64,000 bases of DNA from Qipengyuania qiaonensis (GTDB lineage Bacteria > Pseudomonadota > Alphaproteobacteria > Sphingomonadales > Sphingomonadaceae): assembly GCF_019711515.1 (NCBI RefSeq), contig NZ_JAIGNO010000010.1, forward strand, positions 1 through 64,000. Reading direction: 5' to 3'. Numbering within the stretch: the stretch's first letter is position 1; each line of letters opens with the position of its first letter. Both the position numbers and the translations under genes were made by a program. The notes beneath the pieces were generated by a model. The model searched no databases. It worked only from the letters and a program-made list of their open reading frames with translations, and was not told where the DNA came from. This document shows positions 7,639-16,947 of this stretch, piece by piece.

Positions 7639-8574
7639 ATGGAGTCGATAGCAGTCACACTCGAAGCACCTCGGCGCCTGGCGCTGAAGACGCTCGATCT
7701 GCGCCCCCTCGGCCCTTCTGATGTACTGGTTGAAATACGCTGGAGCGGTATCAGTAGCGGCACCGAAAAGCTCCTATGGTCGGGTGAGATGCCGTCGTTT
7801 CCCGGAATGGGTTACCCGCTTGTACCCGGCTATGAATCGATTGGCCGGATCGTGGATGCCGGAGACGAGGCAAGGGGACGCGTCGGCGATTGGGTCTTCG
7901 TTCCTGGTGCCGATTGCTACACTGAGGCCCGCGGGCTGTTTGGCGGAACGGCGCAACGAGTTATCGTTCCTTCGGCTCGCGCTCTACCGGTTTCCGAAGA
8001 GCTCGGTGAACAGGGCGTGCTTTATGCGCTCGCCGCGACAGCTCTTCATGCTCTTAAGGGCGGGGAGCTTCCCGAACTTATCGTGGGCCACGGTGTCCTG
8101 GGTCGATTGTTAGCCCGAATGACCATCGCCTCGGGTGGATCGGCCCCAGTCGTGTGGGACAACAGGGCGCATCGCCGGACTGGCGGGCGTGGCTATGAGG
8201 TCGTCGCACCGAAAGACGACGATCGGAGAGACTACCGCACGATCATCGACGCCAGCGGCAGTAGCGATGTCATGGACATCCTGATGAGCAGGTTGGGCCG
8301 CAAGGGCGAAATTGTCCTTGCGGGCTTTTACGCCAACAGAATCAGTTTCGCTTTCCCGCCGGCCTTTCAGAGTGAAGCGCGCATCAGAGTCGCTGCAGAA
8401 TGGCAGCCGGACGATCTCGCTTCGACCCGGGCGATGATCGAGGCCGGCGAACTCGACCTCTCAGGTTTGATCTCGGACGTCGAACCCGCGTCCCGTGCCG
8501 AGGCTGCCTACCCAACTGCCTTTCAAGCTCAGGACTGCCTCAAGATGGTTCTCGATTGGAGCGAATACGCATGA
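7639..8574 (+). CDS. bchC: 3-hydroxyethyl bacteriochlorophyllide a dehydrogenase BchC
   Basis: BchC oxidises the 3-hydroxyethyl group to the acetyl group of bacteriochlorophyllide a, using NAD+. The 311-residue protein belongs to the medium-chain alcohol-dehydrogenase-like family. It has the BchC N-terminus (LEAPRRLALKTLDLRPLG), the SGISSGTEKLLWSG loop, PLVPGYESIGRIVDAG, and a degraded coenzyme-binding half (LIVGHGVLGRLLARM). The ATG has GGGAGA upstream. It is the first gene of bchCXYZ and overlaps bchX by ATGA. A PpsR site at its promoter suggests aerobic repression. Confidence 0.95.
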   Translation: MESIAVTLEAPRRLALKTLDLRPLGPSDVLVEIRWSGISSGTEKLLWSGEMPSFPGMGYPLVPGYESIGRIVDAGDEARGRVGDWVFVPGADCYTEARGLFGGTAQRVIVPSARALPVSEELGEQGVLYALAATALHALKGGELPELIVGHGVLGRLLARMTIASGGSAPVVWDNRAHRRTGGRGYEVVAPKDDDRRDYRTIIDASGSSDVMDILMSRLGRKGEIVLAGFYANRISFAFPPAFQSEARIRVAAEWQPDDLASTRAMIEAGELDLSGLISDVEPASRAEAAYPTAFQAQDCLKMVLDWSEYA

Positions 8575-9554
8575 CGATGCTCGACACTGAAACCCTGCGC
8601 GAAGAGGCGGCCATCGAGCCCGATCCCGTGCACACTGGCGAGATCAAGAAAGAGACGCAAATCATAGCGATTTACGGCAAGGGCGGTTCGGGCAAGAGCT
8701 TCGCCCTGTCCAATCTCAGCTATATGATGGCACAGCAAGGCAAGCGGGTGCTGCTGATCGGCTGTGATCCGAAGTCGGACACGACAAGCCTGCTGTTCGG
8801 CGGCAAGAACTGCCCGACGATCATCGAAACCAGTTCCAAGAAGAAGCTCGCCGGCGAAGAAGTGAGCATCGAAGACGTCTGCTTCCAGCGCGACGGTGTC
8901 TTCGCGATGGAGCTCGGCGGGCCTGAAGTTGGCCGCGGTTGCGGCGGGCGCGGCATCATCCACGGTTTCGAATTGATGGAGAAGCTGGGGTTTCACGAAT
9001 GGGGCTTCGATTACGTCCTGCTCGATTTTCTTGGCGACGTTGTATGCGGCGGCTTCGGCCTGCCGATCGCACGGGACATGTGCCAGAAGGTGATCGTTGT
9101 CGGCTCTAACGACCTGCAATCGCTCTATGTGGCCAACAATGTCTGCAAGGCGGTCGAATATTTTCGGAAGATGGGCGGCAATGTCGGCGTAGCCGGTATG
9201 ATCGTGAATAAGGACGACGGCACGGGCGAGGCGCAGGCCTTTGCCGACGCAGTCGGTATTCCCGTGCTGACAGCCATTCCGGCCGACGAGGACATCCGTC
9301 GCAAGTCGGCCAATTACCAGATCGTTGGGAAGCCCGGCGGGGAATGGGCTGGTCTCTTCGAACAACTGGCGGAGAACGTGGCTCAAGCGCCACCGCATCA
9401 ACCCACGCCGCTGGAACAGGAAGGTCTACTCGATCTGTTCAGCCCGGAAGATACCGGCGGCAATGTCGAGCTCGTGCCCGCCACCCAGGCCGATATGCGT
9501 GGGGGTACCTACGAAGAAAAGCCCTCCCTCGAGGTGATTTATGACGAGGTTTAG
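8571..9554 (+). CDS. bchX: Chlorophyllide reductase iron protein BchX
   Basis: BchX is the NifH-like ATPase that donates electrons to the BchYZ catalytic component of chlorophyllide a reductase, which reduces ring B. The P-loop YGKGGSGKSFALS lies near residues 36-48. The two cysteines that bind the inter-subunit [4Fe-4S] cluster are in GRGCGGRGI and [11 protein letters not shown]. The ATG at 8571 overlaps the bchC stop and gives 327 residues. An apparently longer reading frame from 8400 is only a shadow of bchC. The reductase is oxygen-sensitive in vitro, which matters in an obligate aerobe. Confidence 0.96.
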   Translation: MTMLDTETLREEAAIEPDPVHTGEIKKETQIIAIYGKGGSGKSFALSNLSYMMAQQGKRVLLIGCDPKSDTTSLLFGGKNCPTIIETSSKKKLAGEEVSIEDVCFQRDGVFAMELGGPEVGRGCGGRGIIHGFELMEKLGFHEWGFDYVLLDFLGDVVCGGFGLPIARDMCQKVIVVGSNDLQSLYVANNVCKAVEYFRKMGGNVGVAGMIVNKDDGTGEAQAFADAVGIPVLTAIPADEDIRRKSANYQIVGKPGGEWAGLFEQLAENVAQAPPHQPTPLEQEGLLDLFSPEDTGGNVELVPATQADMRGGTYEEKPSLEVIYDEV

Positions 9555-9557
9555 CGC

Positions 9558-11081
9558 TTGACCGATCTGAGCACTTCCGTCCGCGAGCGCGACAGGCTCG
9601 ATCTCGGTTCGGCCGAGGAAGGTGGCTGTGCAAGCACGGACACTATGCGCGAAGCTGCGCGCAAAGCGGGGCAGCACGAATTGCTCGACCGCTACGAAAA
9701 GGACTATCCGAAAGGCCCGCACGATCAGCCGCAGAGCATGTGCCCAGCTTTCGGGTCGTTACGGGTTGGATTGAGGATGCGGCGCACGGCGACGGTGCTT
9801 TCCGGCAGCGCTTGCTGTGTCTACGGTCTGACATTTACCAGTCATTTCTACGGCGCGCGCCGCACGGTCGGTTATGTCCCCTTCAGCTCGGAAACGCTTG
9901 TTACCGGCAAGCTGTTCGAAGACATCAAGGAAGCTGTCGAAGATCTGGCCGATCCAGAACACTACGACACCATCGTGGTCACGAACCTATGCGTGCCAAC
10001 CGCCAGCGGCGTACCGCTACGCCTGCTGCCCAAGCAGATCAACGGTGTGCGGATCATCGGAATAGACGTACCCGGATTCGGTATCCCGACCCATGCCGAG
10101 GCGAAAGATGTGCTGGCGGGGGCAATGCTCGCCTATGCGCGCCAAGAGGCGGAACACGGCCCTGTCGCTGCGCCGAAGGAACGGTCTGATAGACCTACCA
10201 TCACTCTTCTAGGAGAGATGTTTCCGGCAGACCCGGTCGGTATCGGCATGATGCTGCAGCCGCTCGGTCTCGCTGCCGGTCCCGTCGTCCCGACTCGCGA
10301 ATGGCGCGAACTCTATTCCGCGCTCGACTGCGCGGCCGTTGCGGCGATCCATCCCTTCTACACGGCAAGCGTCCGCGAATTCGATAAGGCCGGCCGCACG
10401 ATAATCGGTTCCGCCCCGGTCGGCGCGGAAGGTACCGCAGCCTGGCTCGAGGCCATCGGTATGGCGTGCGGTATCGAACGTGCCAAAGTGGACGCGGCAA
10501 AGGATGCAATGGTCGGTGCGATCCGCGGAGCACTGTCGGCCATGCCGGTCACCGGTCGCATCACTGTCTCTGGGTACGAAGGCTCCGAATTGCTGGTCGC
10601 GCGCCTGCTGATCGAAAGCGGCGCGGAAGTGCCCTTTGTCGGCACTGCGTGCCCTCGCACACCATGGTCCGACCCCGATCGCGAATGGCTCGAGGCCAAA
10701 GGCGTCAGAGTGAACTACCGGGCCAGCCTGGAAGACGATATTGCCGCGGTCGAGGAATTCGGTCCTGACCTTGCCATAGGCACAACCCCGGTTGTTCAGC
10801 ATGCAAAACAAAACGCGATTCCAGCGCTTTATTTCACCAATCTGATATCCGCGCGCCCACTGATGGGCCCGGCAGGAGCGGGCAGCCTCGCCCAAGTGGT
10901 CAATGCTGCCCTTGCCAATAAGGACCGCTTCAATCGCATGGCCGAATTCTTCGGCGAGGCTGGGAAGGGCGATGCGGCTGGCATCTGGGAAGATACGCCG
11001 GTCGACCGACCCAAGTTCAAGAAGAAGTTCGCGGCCCAGACGGCGGCGGCCATCAAGGCGGCCGAAGCGGTGGGGACATGA
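9558..11081 (+). CDS. bchY: Chlorophyllide reductase subunit BchY
   Basis: BchY is the NifD-like subunit of the chlorophyllide a reductase catalytic heterotetramer. The 507-residue frame contains the conserved [17 protein letters not shown] region, ending in [21 protein letters not shown], and the [11 protein letters not shown] segment, which supply cluster-ligand cysteines. The start is a TTG at 9558, three bases after bchX, with GAGG nine bases upstream. The next in-frame ATG would remove 32 conserved-looking residues. The rare start may lower the yield of this subunit relative to BchX. It overlaps bchZ by ATGA. Confidence 0.95.
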   Translation: MTDLSTSVRERDRLDLGSAEEGGCASTDTMREAARKAGQHELLDRYEKDYPKGPHDQPQSMCPAFGSLRVGLRMRRTATVLSGSACCVYGLTFTSHFYGARRTVGYVPFSSETLVTGKLFEDIKEAVEDLADPEHYDTIVVTNLCVPTASGVPLRLLPKQINGVRIIGIDVPGFGIPTHAEAKDVLAGAMLAYARQEAEHGPVAAPKERSDRPTITLLGEMFPADPVGIGMMLQPLGLAAGPVVPTREWRELYSALDCAAVAAIHPFYTASVREFDKAGRTIIGSAPVGAEGTAAWLEAIGMACGIERAKVDAAKDAMVGAIRGALSAMPVTGRITVSGYEGSELLVARLLIESGAEVPFVGTACPRTPWSDPDREWLEAKGVRVNYRASLEDDIAAVEEFGPDLAIGTTPVVQHAKQNAIPALYFTNLISARPLMGPAGAGSLAQVVNAALANKDRFNRMAEFFGEAGKGDAAGIWEDTPVDRPKFKKKFAAQTAAAIKAAEAVGT

Positions 11082-12538
11082 CGCTCGTCCTCGATCACGA
11101 TCGCGCGGGTGGATATTGGGGCGCCGTCTACGTCTTTACGGCGGTCAAGGGGTTGCAAGTCGTTATCGACGGGCCGGTCGGTTGCGAGAATCTCCCGGTG
11201 ACTTCGGTTTTGCACTACACCGACGGATTGCCCCCGCACGAATTGCCGATCGTGGTGACCGGGCTAGGCGAGGAAGAACTCGGCAAGACCGGCACCGAAG
11301 GCGCGATGAAGCGCGCTTGGGAGACGCTCGATCCGGAACTGCCTTCGGTGGTGGTCACCGGTTCGATCGCAGAAATGATCGGCGGTGGGGTGACGCCCGA
11401 GGGAACGACTATCAAGCGCTTCCTGCCGCGCACTATAGATGAAGACCAGTGGCAGAGTGCCGATCGCGCGCTGAGCTGGTTGTGGACCGAGTTCGGGCCG
11501 AAAAAGATGCCCGCCGTGAAACCGGTGAAGGAAGGCGAGAGGCCCAGGGTAAACATCATCGGTCCAGCCTATGGCATGTTCAACATGGCCAGCGATCTCG
11601 CGGAAATCCGCCGTCTGGTGGAAGGCATCGGCGCTGAGGTCAACATGGCCTTTCCGCTTGGCAGCCATCTCGCTGATGTCGGCCAGTTGGCGAATGCGCA
11701 GGCCAATGTGTGCCTCTACCGGGAGTATGGTCGCAATTTATGCGAACTGCTCGAGCGGCCCTATTTTCAGGCTCCGGTCGGGCTGACATCGACCACCCGG
11801 TTTCTTCGCTCCCTCGGCGAGGAACTCGGCCTCGATCCCGAACCCTTCATCGAGCGCGAGAAACACACGACTATCAAGCCGCTATGGGATTTGTGGCGTT
11901 CGGTCACTCAGGATTTCTTCGGCACCGCCAACTTCGGTATTTGCGCGAACGAGACTTACGCGCGCGGCATCCGGTACTTTCTCGAAGACGATATGGGCCT
12001 GCCGTGCAATTTCGCCTTTAGCCGCTCGGCCGGGGTGAAACCCAAGAACGAGGATGTGCGCGCGGCTATCCATGCCAACCCGCCGCTGGTGGTCTTCGGC
12101 TCTTACAACGAACGGATGTATCTCGCCGAGGTGGCGGGCAAAGGTCACGGGCCGTCGGGGCAGTTTATTCCCGCGAGTTTCCCCGGTGCCGCCATCCGGC
12201 GTCATACCGGCACGCCTTTCATGGGCTATTCCGGCGCGACATATCTCGTGCAGGAAGTGTGCAATGCGTTGTTCGACGCGCTGTTTCACATCCTCCCTCT
12301 CGGCTCCGATCTCGACAAGGTTGAGGCGACTCCGGCGAAGCAGCATGAAGAACTGCCTTGGGACGAAGACGCCAAGGCTAAACTCGATGCTCTTGTTGAG
12401 GCACAACCCGTATTGGTGCGCATTTCCGCCGCCAAGCGCCTGCGAGATGCCGCAGAACGCGCGGCCCGCGGTCAGGGCCATGCGTCGGTATCGGCCGACT
12501 GCCTCGCCGACGTCTTGCTCGAAGGATCGCGCGTATGA
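11078..12538 (+). CDS. bchZ: Chlorophyllide reductase subunit BchZ
   Basis: BchZ is the NifK-like partner of BchY. The 486-residue protein opens [20 protein letters not shown], contains the conserved [18 protein letters not shown] cysteine region and [17 protein letters not shown], and has the [15 protein letters not shown] block shared by BchZ proteins. It overlaps bchY upstream. Downstream, 117 bases separate its stop from pufB, so bch and puf genes may share a transcript as known in Rhodobacter. Confidence 0.96.
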   Translation: MTLVLDHDRAGGYWGAVYVFTAVKGLQVVIDGPVGCENLPVTSVLHYTDGLPPHELPIVVTGLGEEELGKTGTEGAMKRAWETLDPELPSVVVTGSIAEMIGGGVTPEGTTIKRFLPRTIDEDQWQSADRALSWLWTEFGPKKMPAVKPVKEGERPRVNIIGPAYGMFNMASDLAEIRRLVEGIGAEVNMAFPLGSHLADVGQLANAQANVCLYREYGRNLCELLERPYFQAPVGLTSTTRFLRSLGEELGLDPEPFIEREKHTTIKPLWDLWRSVTQDFFGTANFGICANETYARGIRYFLEDDMGLPCNFAFSRSAGVKPKNEDVRAAIHANPPLVVFGSYNERMYLAEVAGKGHGPSGQFIPASFPGAAIRRHTGTPFMGYSGATYLVQEVCNALFDALFHILPLGSDLDKVEATPAKQHEELPWDEDAKAKLDALVEAQPVLVRISAAKRLRDAAERAARGQGHASVSADCLADVLLEGSRV

Positions 12539-12678
12539 ACGGGGTCGCTCCCATCCGCCCGGCAACGGGCCACCAGATCCCGCGGGATTTCCTGCGTGGA
12601 TACCGCCGGAGGCATTCGACCTCCACCACCTCGCAACTGATTGGGAGAAAATCCAATGAACGATCCGACACCCGGTGA
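12535..12678 (+). CDS. Possible 47-residue ORF between bchZ and pufB (not pufQ-like)
   Basis: An ATG overlapping the bchZ stop opens a 47-codon frame that runs 23 bases into pufB in another frame. The product is basic and Ser/Thr-rich with no transmembrane helix. It occupies the place of pufQ in Rhodobacter but has no resemblance to PufQ, which is a membrane protein. It may act only as a leader that couples bchZ translation to pufB, or it may be chance. A GGAGG-N7-CCTCC hairpin lies at 12608-12624 inside it, upstream of the pufB ribosome site. Confidence 0.25.
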   Translation: MNGVAPIRPATGHQIPRDFLRGYRRRHSTSTTSQLIGRKSNERSDTR

Positions 12679-12820
12679 CGATCGCTTTGGCTTGAGGACC
12701 TACCTGACGCCTGAAGAGGCCAAGGAATTCCACAAGATCTTTATGGGCAGCTTCCTCGGCTTCACTGCGATAGCCGTCGTCGCTCACATCCTCGTCTGGG
12801 CCTGGAGGCCGTGGCTCTGA
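12656..12820 (+). CDS. pufB: Light-harvesting complex 1 beta polypeptide PufB
   Basis: This 54-residue ORF encodes the LH1 beta chain. It carries the acidic N-terminus [19 protein letters not shown], one transmembrane helix, and the bacteriochlorophyll-ligating histidine followed by the beta-chain signature [12 protein letters not shown]. The ATG follows GGGAGAAAATCCA, a good ribosome site. It is the first of pufBALM and lies in the inner membrane, where it pairs with PufA around the reaction centre. The length is typical. Confidence 0.97.
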   Translation: MNDPTPGDDRFGLRTYLTPEEAKEFHKIFMGSFLGFTAIAVVAHILVWAWRPWL

Positions 12821-12835
12821 CCGCGAGCTTCGCTG

Positions 12836-12863
12836 GTCCGTTGCAGGGTATCGCGCGACGGAC
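12836..12863 (+). other. Intercistronic hairpin between pufB and pufA
   Basis: GTCCGT (12836-12841) pairs with ACGGAC (12858-12863) across a 16-base loop in the gap of 74 bases between pufB and pufA. There is no T-tract, so it is not a terminator; it may influence local RNA stability. The pairing is modest. Confidence 0.35.
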
Positions 12864-12894
12864 GGCCCGAACGACTCATTGAAGGAGTAAGACT

Positions 12895-13080
12895 ATGTGG
12901 AGAATTTGGCTGATTTTCGATCCGCGCAGAGCGCTGGTCGCATTGTTCGTCTTCCTGTTCGTCCTCGCGCTGCTGATCCATTTCATCCTGCTCAGCACCA
13001 ACCGCTACAACTGGCTGGATGGCGCTAGCGCTGCCCCGGCCACGACGGCGGCCGTGGAAAACACAACACAAACAGGCTGA
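12895..13080 (+). CDS. pufA: Light-harvesting complex 1 alpha polypeptide PufA
   Basis: This 61-residue ORF is the LH1 alpha chain. It opens [20 protein letters not shown], the standard alpha-chain start, and has one transmembrane helix with the bacteriochlorophyll-binding histidine in [12 protein letters not shown]-terminal WLDG segment precedes a short Ala/Thr-rich tail. The ATG is preceded by GAAGGAGTAAGACT, a strong ribosome site. PufA and PufB subunits ring the reaction centre. No LH2 (puc) genes are present, so LH1 is the only antenna seen here. Confidence 0.97.
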   Translation: MWRIWLIFDPRRALVALFVFLFVLALLIHFILLSTNRYNWLDGASAAPATTAAVENTTQTG

Positions 13081-13107
13081 CCGCCCGGTCGACAAGGGAG
13101 CGGGCGG
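13081..13107 (+). other. Stable hairpin after pufBA
   Basis: CCGCCCG at 13081-13087 pairs perfectly with CGGGCGG at 13101-13107, directly after the pufA stop. No U-tract follows and pufL lies 76 bases on, so this looks like an mRNA 3'-end stabiliser rather than a terminator. In Rhodobacter, hairpins at the same place slow 3'-to-5' decay of pufBA RNA and raise LH1 over the reaction centre. Confidence 0.65.
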
Positions 13108-13131
13108 GATCCGCCTGCCTGACTCTCCGGC

Positions 13132-13151
13132 CATCGAGTTGGAACCCGATG
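13132..13151 (+). other. Second hairpin in the pufA-pufL gap
   Basis: CATCG pairs with CGATG and, after one A-C mismatch, GT pairs with AC, closing a small loop. With the hairpin at 13081-13107 it makes a tandem structured intercistronic region ahead of pufL. Confidence 0.4.
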
Positions 13152-13183
13152 AGCCTGCCCGTGAAGGTAGGAAGGATTGAGCT

Positions 13184-14008
13184 ATGGCGCTGCTGAGTTT
13201 CGAGCGGAAATACCGCGTGCGGGGTGGTACGCTGATAGGCGGCGACCTGTTCGATTTTTGGGTCGGTCCATTCTATGTCGGCTTCTTCGGCGTTACGACG
13301 GCGATCAGCGCTCTTTTGGGCACCTTGCTGATCTTCGCCTCCGCGTCGCAGGGTCCGACATGGAATCCCTGGCTCATATCGATCGATCCTCCACCGATCG
13401 AAGCGGGGCTTGCCGCAGCGCCGCTCAATCAAGGCGGTTATTGGCAGATCATCACGATCTGTGCGCTCATCGCCTTTTCGTCATGGGCGCTGAGACAGGT
13501 GGAGATCAGTCGCAAGCTGGGCATCGGCTATCACGTGCCGATCGCTTTCAGCTTCGCGATTTTCGCTTATGCGACGCTGGTGGTGATCCGGCCCCTTTGG
13601 TTGGGAGCTTGGGGACACGCCTTCCCATACGGTATCTTCACCCATCTCGATTGGGTGTCGAACACCGGCTATTCCTACGTCAACTTCCACTACAACCCGC
13701 TGCATATGGTGGCGATATCGTTCTTCTTTACCACCTGCCTGGCGCTGGCTCTGCACGGATCGCTGATCCTTTCGGCCGTCAACGTTCCGAAGGGCGAGGC
13801 AGTTAAGACGCCGGAACATGAAGACACGTATTTCCGCGACTTCATCGGCTATTCGATCGGCACCCTCGGCATCCATCGCCTCGGCCTGTTGCTGGCGCTC
13901 AACGCCGGCTTCTGGAGTGCTGCCTGCATGATACTTGCCGGACCGCTCTACCAAGGCAGTTTCATCGAATGGTGGGATTGGTGGCGCAGCATCCCGATCT
14001 GGTCCTGA
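13184..14008 (+). CDS. pufL: Photosynthetic reaction centre L subunit PufL
   Basis: PufL binds the special pair, accessory pigments and quinone of the type-II reaction centre in the inner membrane. The 274-residue protein has five hydrophobic helices. The special-pair region is seen as [19 protein letters not shown] with NFHYNPLHM downstream, and the non-haem-iron histidines lie in [10 protein letters not shown] and the final helix. It starts [20 protein letters not shown] as usual. It is 15 bases upstream of pufM and shares its transcript. Confidence 0.98.
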   Translation: MALLSFERKYRVRGGTLIGGDLFDFWVGPFYVGFFGVTTAISALLGTLLIFASASQGPTWNPWLISIDPPPIEAGLAAAPLNQGGYWQIITICALIAFSSWALRQVEISRKLGIGYHVPIAFSFAIFAYATLVVIRPLWLGAWGHAFPYGIFTHLDWVSNTGYSYVNFHYNPLHMVAISFFFTTCLALALHGSLILSAVNVPKGEAVKTPEHEDTYFRDFIGYSIGTLGIHRLGLLLALNAGFWSAACMILAGPLYQGSFIEWWDWWRSIPIWS

Positions 14009-14023
14009 GGAGGGCTCTGAGCA

Positions 14024-14950
14024 ATGGCACGCTATTACAACATCTTCACTCAGGTGCAGCTACAGACCGCTCCCGAAATGGGCGTCCCGCTGCCGCCAGG
14101 TGACGAGGAACGCTACCGGTTGACCGGCTACAATTACTGGTTCGGCAAGCTCGGCCAGGCACAGATCGGCCCGATTTACCTGGGTTGGCTGGGTGTCGCT
14201 TCGCTGCTGTTCGGTTTTCTCGCAATCGAGATTATCGGGCTGAACATGCTGGCCTCGGTCAATTGGAGCCCGATTGCATTCGTACGCGAATTTTTTTGGT
14301 TGTCGCTTGATCCGCCGGGTCCTGAGTGGGGATTCAGTCCCTTCGTCCCGCTGGCTCAAGGCGGCTGGTGGATTCTCGCCGGCTTCTTCCTGACGCTCTC
14401 GATCCTGCTGTGGTGGGTGCGCAGCTATCGCCGTGCGAAGTCGCTCGGCATGGGGCTGCATGTATGCTGGGCCTTTGCCAGCGCGATATGGCTCTATCTG
14501 GTGATCGGCTTCATCCGCCCGTTCCTGATGGGCAGTTGGTCGGAAAGCGTTCCTTTCGGCATCTTCCCGCATCTCGACTGGACCAATAACTTTTCGCTGA
14601 TCCACGGCAATCTGTTCTACAACCCGTTCCACGCGCTATCGATCGCCTTCCTTTATGGGTCGGCCCTGCTGTTTGCGATGCATGGGGCGACGATCCTCGC
14701 GGTCAGTCGCTATGGGGGCGAGCGTGAGATCGAGCAGATCACCGACCGCGGCACCGCTTCGGAACGGGCTGGGCTGTTCTGGCGCTGGACGATGGGCTTT
14801 AACGCGACGATGGAATCGATCCATCGGTGGGCCTGGTGGTTCGCGGTACTGACCACACTGACCGGCGGGATCGGCATTCTGCTATCGGGCACGGTAGTCG
14901 AGAACTGGTATTTGTGGGCACAGCAACACCAGTACGCGCCCGGCGGCTGA
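14024..14950 (+). CDS. pufM: Photosynthetic reaction centre M subunit PufM
   Basis: PufM forms the reaction-centre core with PufL. The 308-residue protein has the usual N-terminus [13 protein letters not shown], pigment-binding [15 protein letters not shown], and iron/quinone segments with [18 protein letters not shown] and [10 protein letters not shown]. It ends in a short YAPGG tail. No pufC for a tetrahaem cytochrome follows. The gene is closed by a strong intrinsic terminator 31 bases downstream. Confidence 0.98.
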   Translation: MARYYNIFTQVQLQTAPEMGVPLPPGDEERYRLTGYNYWFGKLGQAQIGPIYLGWLGVASLLFGFLAIEIIGLNMLASVNWSPIAFVREFFWLSLDPPGPEWGFSPFVPLAQGGWWILAGFFLTLSILLWWVRSYRRAKSLGMGLHVCWAFASAIWLYLVIGFIRPFLMGSWSESVPFGIFPHLDWTNNFSLIHGNLFYNPFHALSIAFLYGSALLFAMHGATILAVSRYGGEREIEQITDRGTASERAGLFWRWTMGFNATMESIHRWAWWFAVLTTLTGGIGILLSGTVVENWYLWAQQHQYAPGG

Positions 14951-14966
14951 CAGGCTTCCTGTTCTT

Positions 14967-15275
14967 TCACGGCAGGGGGAGAGAACCCGGTCCTTGTGGC
15001 CGGGTTCTTTTGCATCGGTAATAACCTCGCTTCTGTGACCGGTTCTTGAGGTCGAGCAGGTGCAAGGGGAAAGCCAATGCAACCGGGAGTGCGATCCAGT
15101 ACCAGGGGCTCCCAACGAGCGCAGCTCGCAAGCCGAGAACCAGAAGCGCCGCCGGGCCGAGCAGGCCGAGCAGTGTTTGCCAGTTATTCTCGCGGATCTT
15201 GAGCCAGATGGCCTCAGCCAGCAGCACAGCGAGGACGATATCCGCTGCGTGGCCGCTACTGAACAATTGCTCCAT
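14967..15275 (-). CDS. Small multi-helix membrane protein coupled to tspO
   Basis: This 102-residue frame is encoded after tspO with an ATGA overlap. It has three hydrophobic stretches (near residues 10-24, 33-50 and 58-74), the last containing SPWYWIALPVALAFPLHLLDL. The basic C-terminal tail is encoded across the puf terminator and looks less conserved in character. I recognise no named family. Coupling to tspO and the position next to pufM suggest a membrane role connected with pigment or photosystem assembly, but that is inference. It converges on pufM with 16 bases between stops. Confidence 0.7.
   Translation of the reverse strand: MEQLFSSGHAADIVLAVLLAEAIWLKIRENNWQTLLGLLGPAALLVLGLRAALVGSPWYWIALPVALAFPLHLLDLKNRSQKRGYYRCKRTRPQGPGSLPLP
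14982..15011 (+). terminator. Intrinsic terminator of the puf operon
   Basis: AGAACCCGG (14982-14990) and CCGGGTTCT (15000-15008) make a perfect 9-bp stem with a 9-base loop, followed by TTT. It lies inside the 3' coding end of the convergent minus-strand gene that stops at 14967. Confidence 0.85.
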
Positions 15276-15757
15276 CAGCCGAATGGACCGTTAAGCTCGA
15301 TCACCTGCCAGTTCAGCGCGCCAGCAATCGTCACCCAGATCAGATAGGGCACCAGCGCAACGCTGGCGAGGCGCGAATAGCGGCCGCAGAAAACAACCAA
15401 TGCGCCCACCGAGAGCCAAAGCAGGAGTAACTCGGCAAATGCCCAATCGGGGCGCTGCATTCGAAAGAAGATCAAGCTCCACAGGACATTGAGAAATCCG
15501 TTCAGCGCGAACAGGCCGATGATTGTGTCCGATACCCGAGTGCTCGGCGCAGCGCGCCAAGTGCTTACTGCGGCGACCGCGGCAAGGGTGAAAATGAGCG
15601 TCCAAGCGATGCCGAACACCGGATCGGCGGGGGTCCAGCCGGGCTTTTCGAGTGACTGATACCATGGGCCCAAATCGGTGATCGTGGCCCCCAGCACCGC
15701 CACCCCGATCGCGGCGAGGCCCGCCACGATTATCGGCAACACCCAATTTCCATGCAT
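15275..15757 (-). CDS. tspO: TspO/MBR family tryptophan-rich sensory protein
   Basis: TspO is a five-helix outer- or inner-membrane protein that binds porphyrins; in Rhodobacter sphaeroides it tunes photosynthesis gene expression to oxygen, by a mechanism tied to porphyrin intermediates. The 160-residue protein has the family motifs WYQSLEKPGWTPADPVFGIAWT, NGFLNVLWSLIFF and ALNWQVIELN. The ATG at 15757 overlaps the bchP stop (ATGA); a longer frame from 15895 only extends into bchP. Placement between bchP and a small membrane gene in a pigment operon supports a role in bacteriochlorophyll or porphyrin homeostasis. Confidence 0.95.
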   Translation of the reverse strand: MHGNWVLPIIVAGLAAIGVAVLGATITDLGPWYQSLEKPGWTPADPVFGIAWTLIFTLAAVAAVSTWRAAPSTRVSDTIIGLFALNGFLNVLWSLIFFRMQRPDWAFAELLLLWLSVGALVVFCGRYSRLASVALVPYLIWVTIAGALNWQVIELNGPFG

Positions 15758-16947
15758 CAGGCGGCGGCCCTCAATCCGAGAAGATGGGCGCAATCCTTGA
15801 GGAATATCCGCGCATGGGCAAGCGGTTTTGTGCGCACGAGGCGCTTGTTCATATAGGCCTGCCAGGTGAGCTGCTGCACATCCTTGTCGGCGCACATGGT
15901 CACGAAGCGTTCGCGCCGCTTGTCGCTCGAATACCAGAAATATTGCATCATCCCCAGCACCCAGAACACCTTGCCGTGTTCGTGCATGAAGCGCTTCCTC
16001 GCCAGTCGCAGCGCCTTGGGCTTGGCGGTGCTCAGGAATTCCTCGGCAGCCTGGGCGACATAGCGGCCGCCGGTCATTGCGTAATAGATCCCTTCGCCCG
16101 AAGCCGGTGCGACCACGCCAGCTGCATCGCCAGCAACGATAACGTCGACGCCATTGTCCCAGCGCTTCAGCGGTTTAAGCGGGATTGGTGCACCTTCTTT
16201 ACGGATTGTCTCGCACTCCTCTAGGCCGAGCTCGCCGCGCATTGTTGCGACCGTTTCGCGCAATGGAAAGCCTTTGTTCGCGCTGCCAAGGCCGATGCTG
16301 GCAGTCTCGCCGTGCGGGAAAACCCAGGCGTAGAAATCGGGAGAAAGCTTTCCCTGGTAGAAAACGTCGCAGCGCGATCCGTCGAACACGTCGCTATCCG
16401 TTTCCGGCGAGCGGATGATTTCATGATACGCAAAAACGCAAGGCATGCGTTCGGCATTGGCGATGTTCTGCCGGGCAACCGCCGAGCGCGCGCCATCAGC
16501 GCCGATGACCAGCCTGGTGCGGACACGCTCGGTCTCTCCACCCCGTTCGCGTCGATAGCAAACAATAGTACCGCGCTCGTCGCGCTCTATCTGTTCGAAA
16601 GTGCCGGTAAGTCGCTCGGCCCCTGCTTCTGCGGCACGCTTCCTCAGCCATTCGTCGAACACGTCGCGGTCGACCATGCCGACATAGCCGATATCCCCGA
16701 CCGGCATGTCGACTTTTCGGTCCGACGGCGAGATCATCCGCGCCGAGCGTGCGCGTGCCACAAGCAGGCTTTGTGGGATGTCGAAATCCTGCATAAGCCG
16801 CGGGGGAACGGCGCCGCCGCAGGGTTTGATCCGTCCCGCGCGATCGAGCAGCAAGACCGTCCTTCCGGCTGCGGCAAGATCGGCTGCCGCCGTTGCTCCC
16901 GAAGGTCCGCCGCCGACGACGATGGCGTCATAAATCCTCTCGCTCAT
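15757..16947 (-). CDS. bchP: Geranylgeranyl diphosphate/bacteriochlorophyll reductase BchP
   Basis: BchP reduces the geranylgeranyl tail of bacteriochlorophyll (or its diphosphate) to phytyl in three NADPH-dependent steps. The 396-residue flavoprotein has the FAD motif YDAIVVGGGPSGATAAADLA at the N-terminus, KPCGGAVPPRLMQDFDIP, the LVIGADGARSAVARQ block and the GDAAGVVAPASGEGIYYAMTGG motif of geranylgeranyl reductases. It overlaps the pucC-like gene upstream and tspO downstream by 4 bases each. It acts with BchG, encoded two genes upstream in the same operon. Confidence 0.96.
   Translation of the reverse strand: MSERIYDAIVVGGGPSGATAAADLAAAGRTVLLLDRAGRIKPCGGAVPPRLMQDFDIPQSLLVARARSARMISPSDRKVDMPVGDIGYVGMVDRDVFDEWLRKRAAEAGAERLTGTFEQIERDERGTIVCYRRERGGETERVRTRLVIGADGARSAVARQNIANAERMPCVFAYHEIIRSPETDSDVFDGSRCDVFYQGKLSPDFYAWVFPHGETASIGLGSANKGFPLRETVATMRGELGLEECETIRKEGAPIPLKPLKRWDNGVDVIVAGDAAGVVAPASGEGIYYAMTGGRYVAQAAEEFLSTAKPKALRLARKRFMHEHGKVFWVLGMMQYFWYSSDKRRERFVTMCADKDVQQLTWQAYMNKRLVRTKPLAHARIFLKDCAHLLGLRAAA

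Noticed and set aside
12535..12678. pufQ homologue
   Set aside because: The ORF at this position has no membrane helix and no resemblance to PufQ.
14951..15275. pufC (reaction-centre tetrahaem cytochrome) after pufM
   Set aside because: No CxxCH motif or plus-strand frame follows pufM; a strong terminator does.
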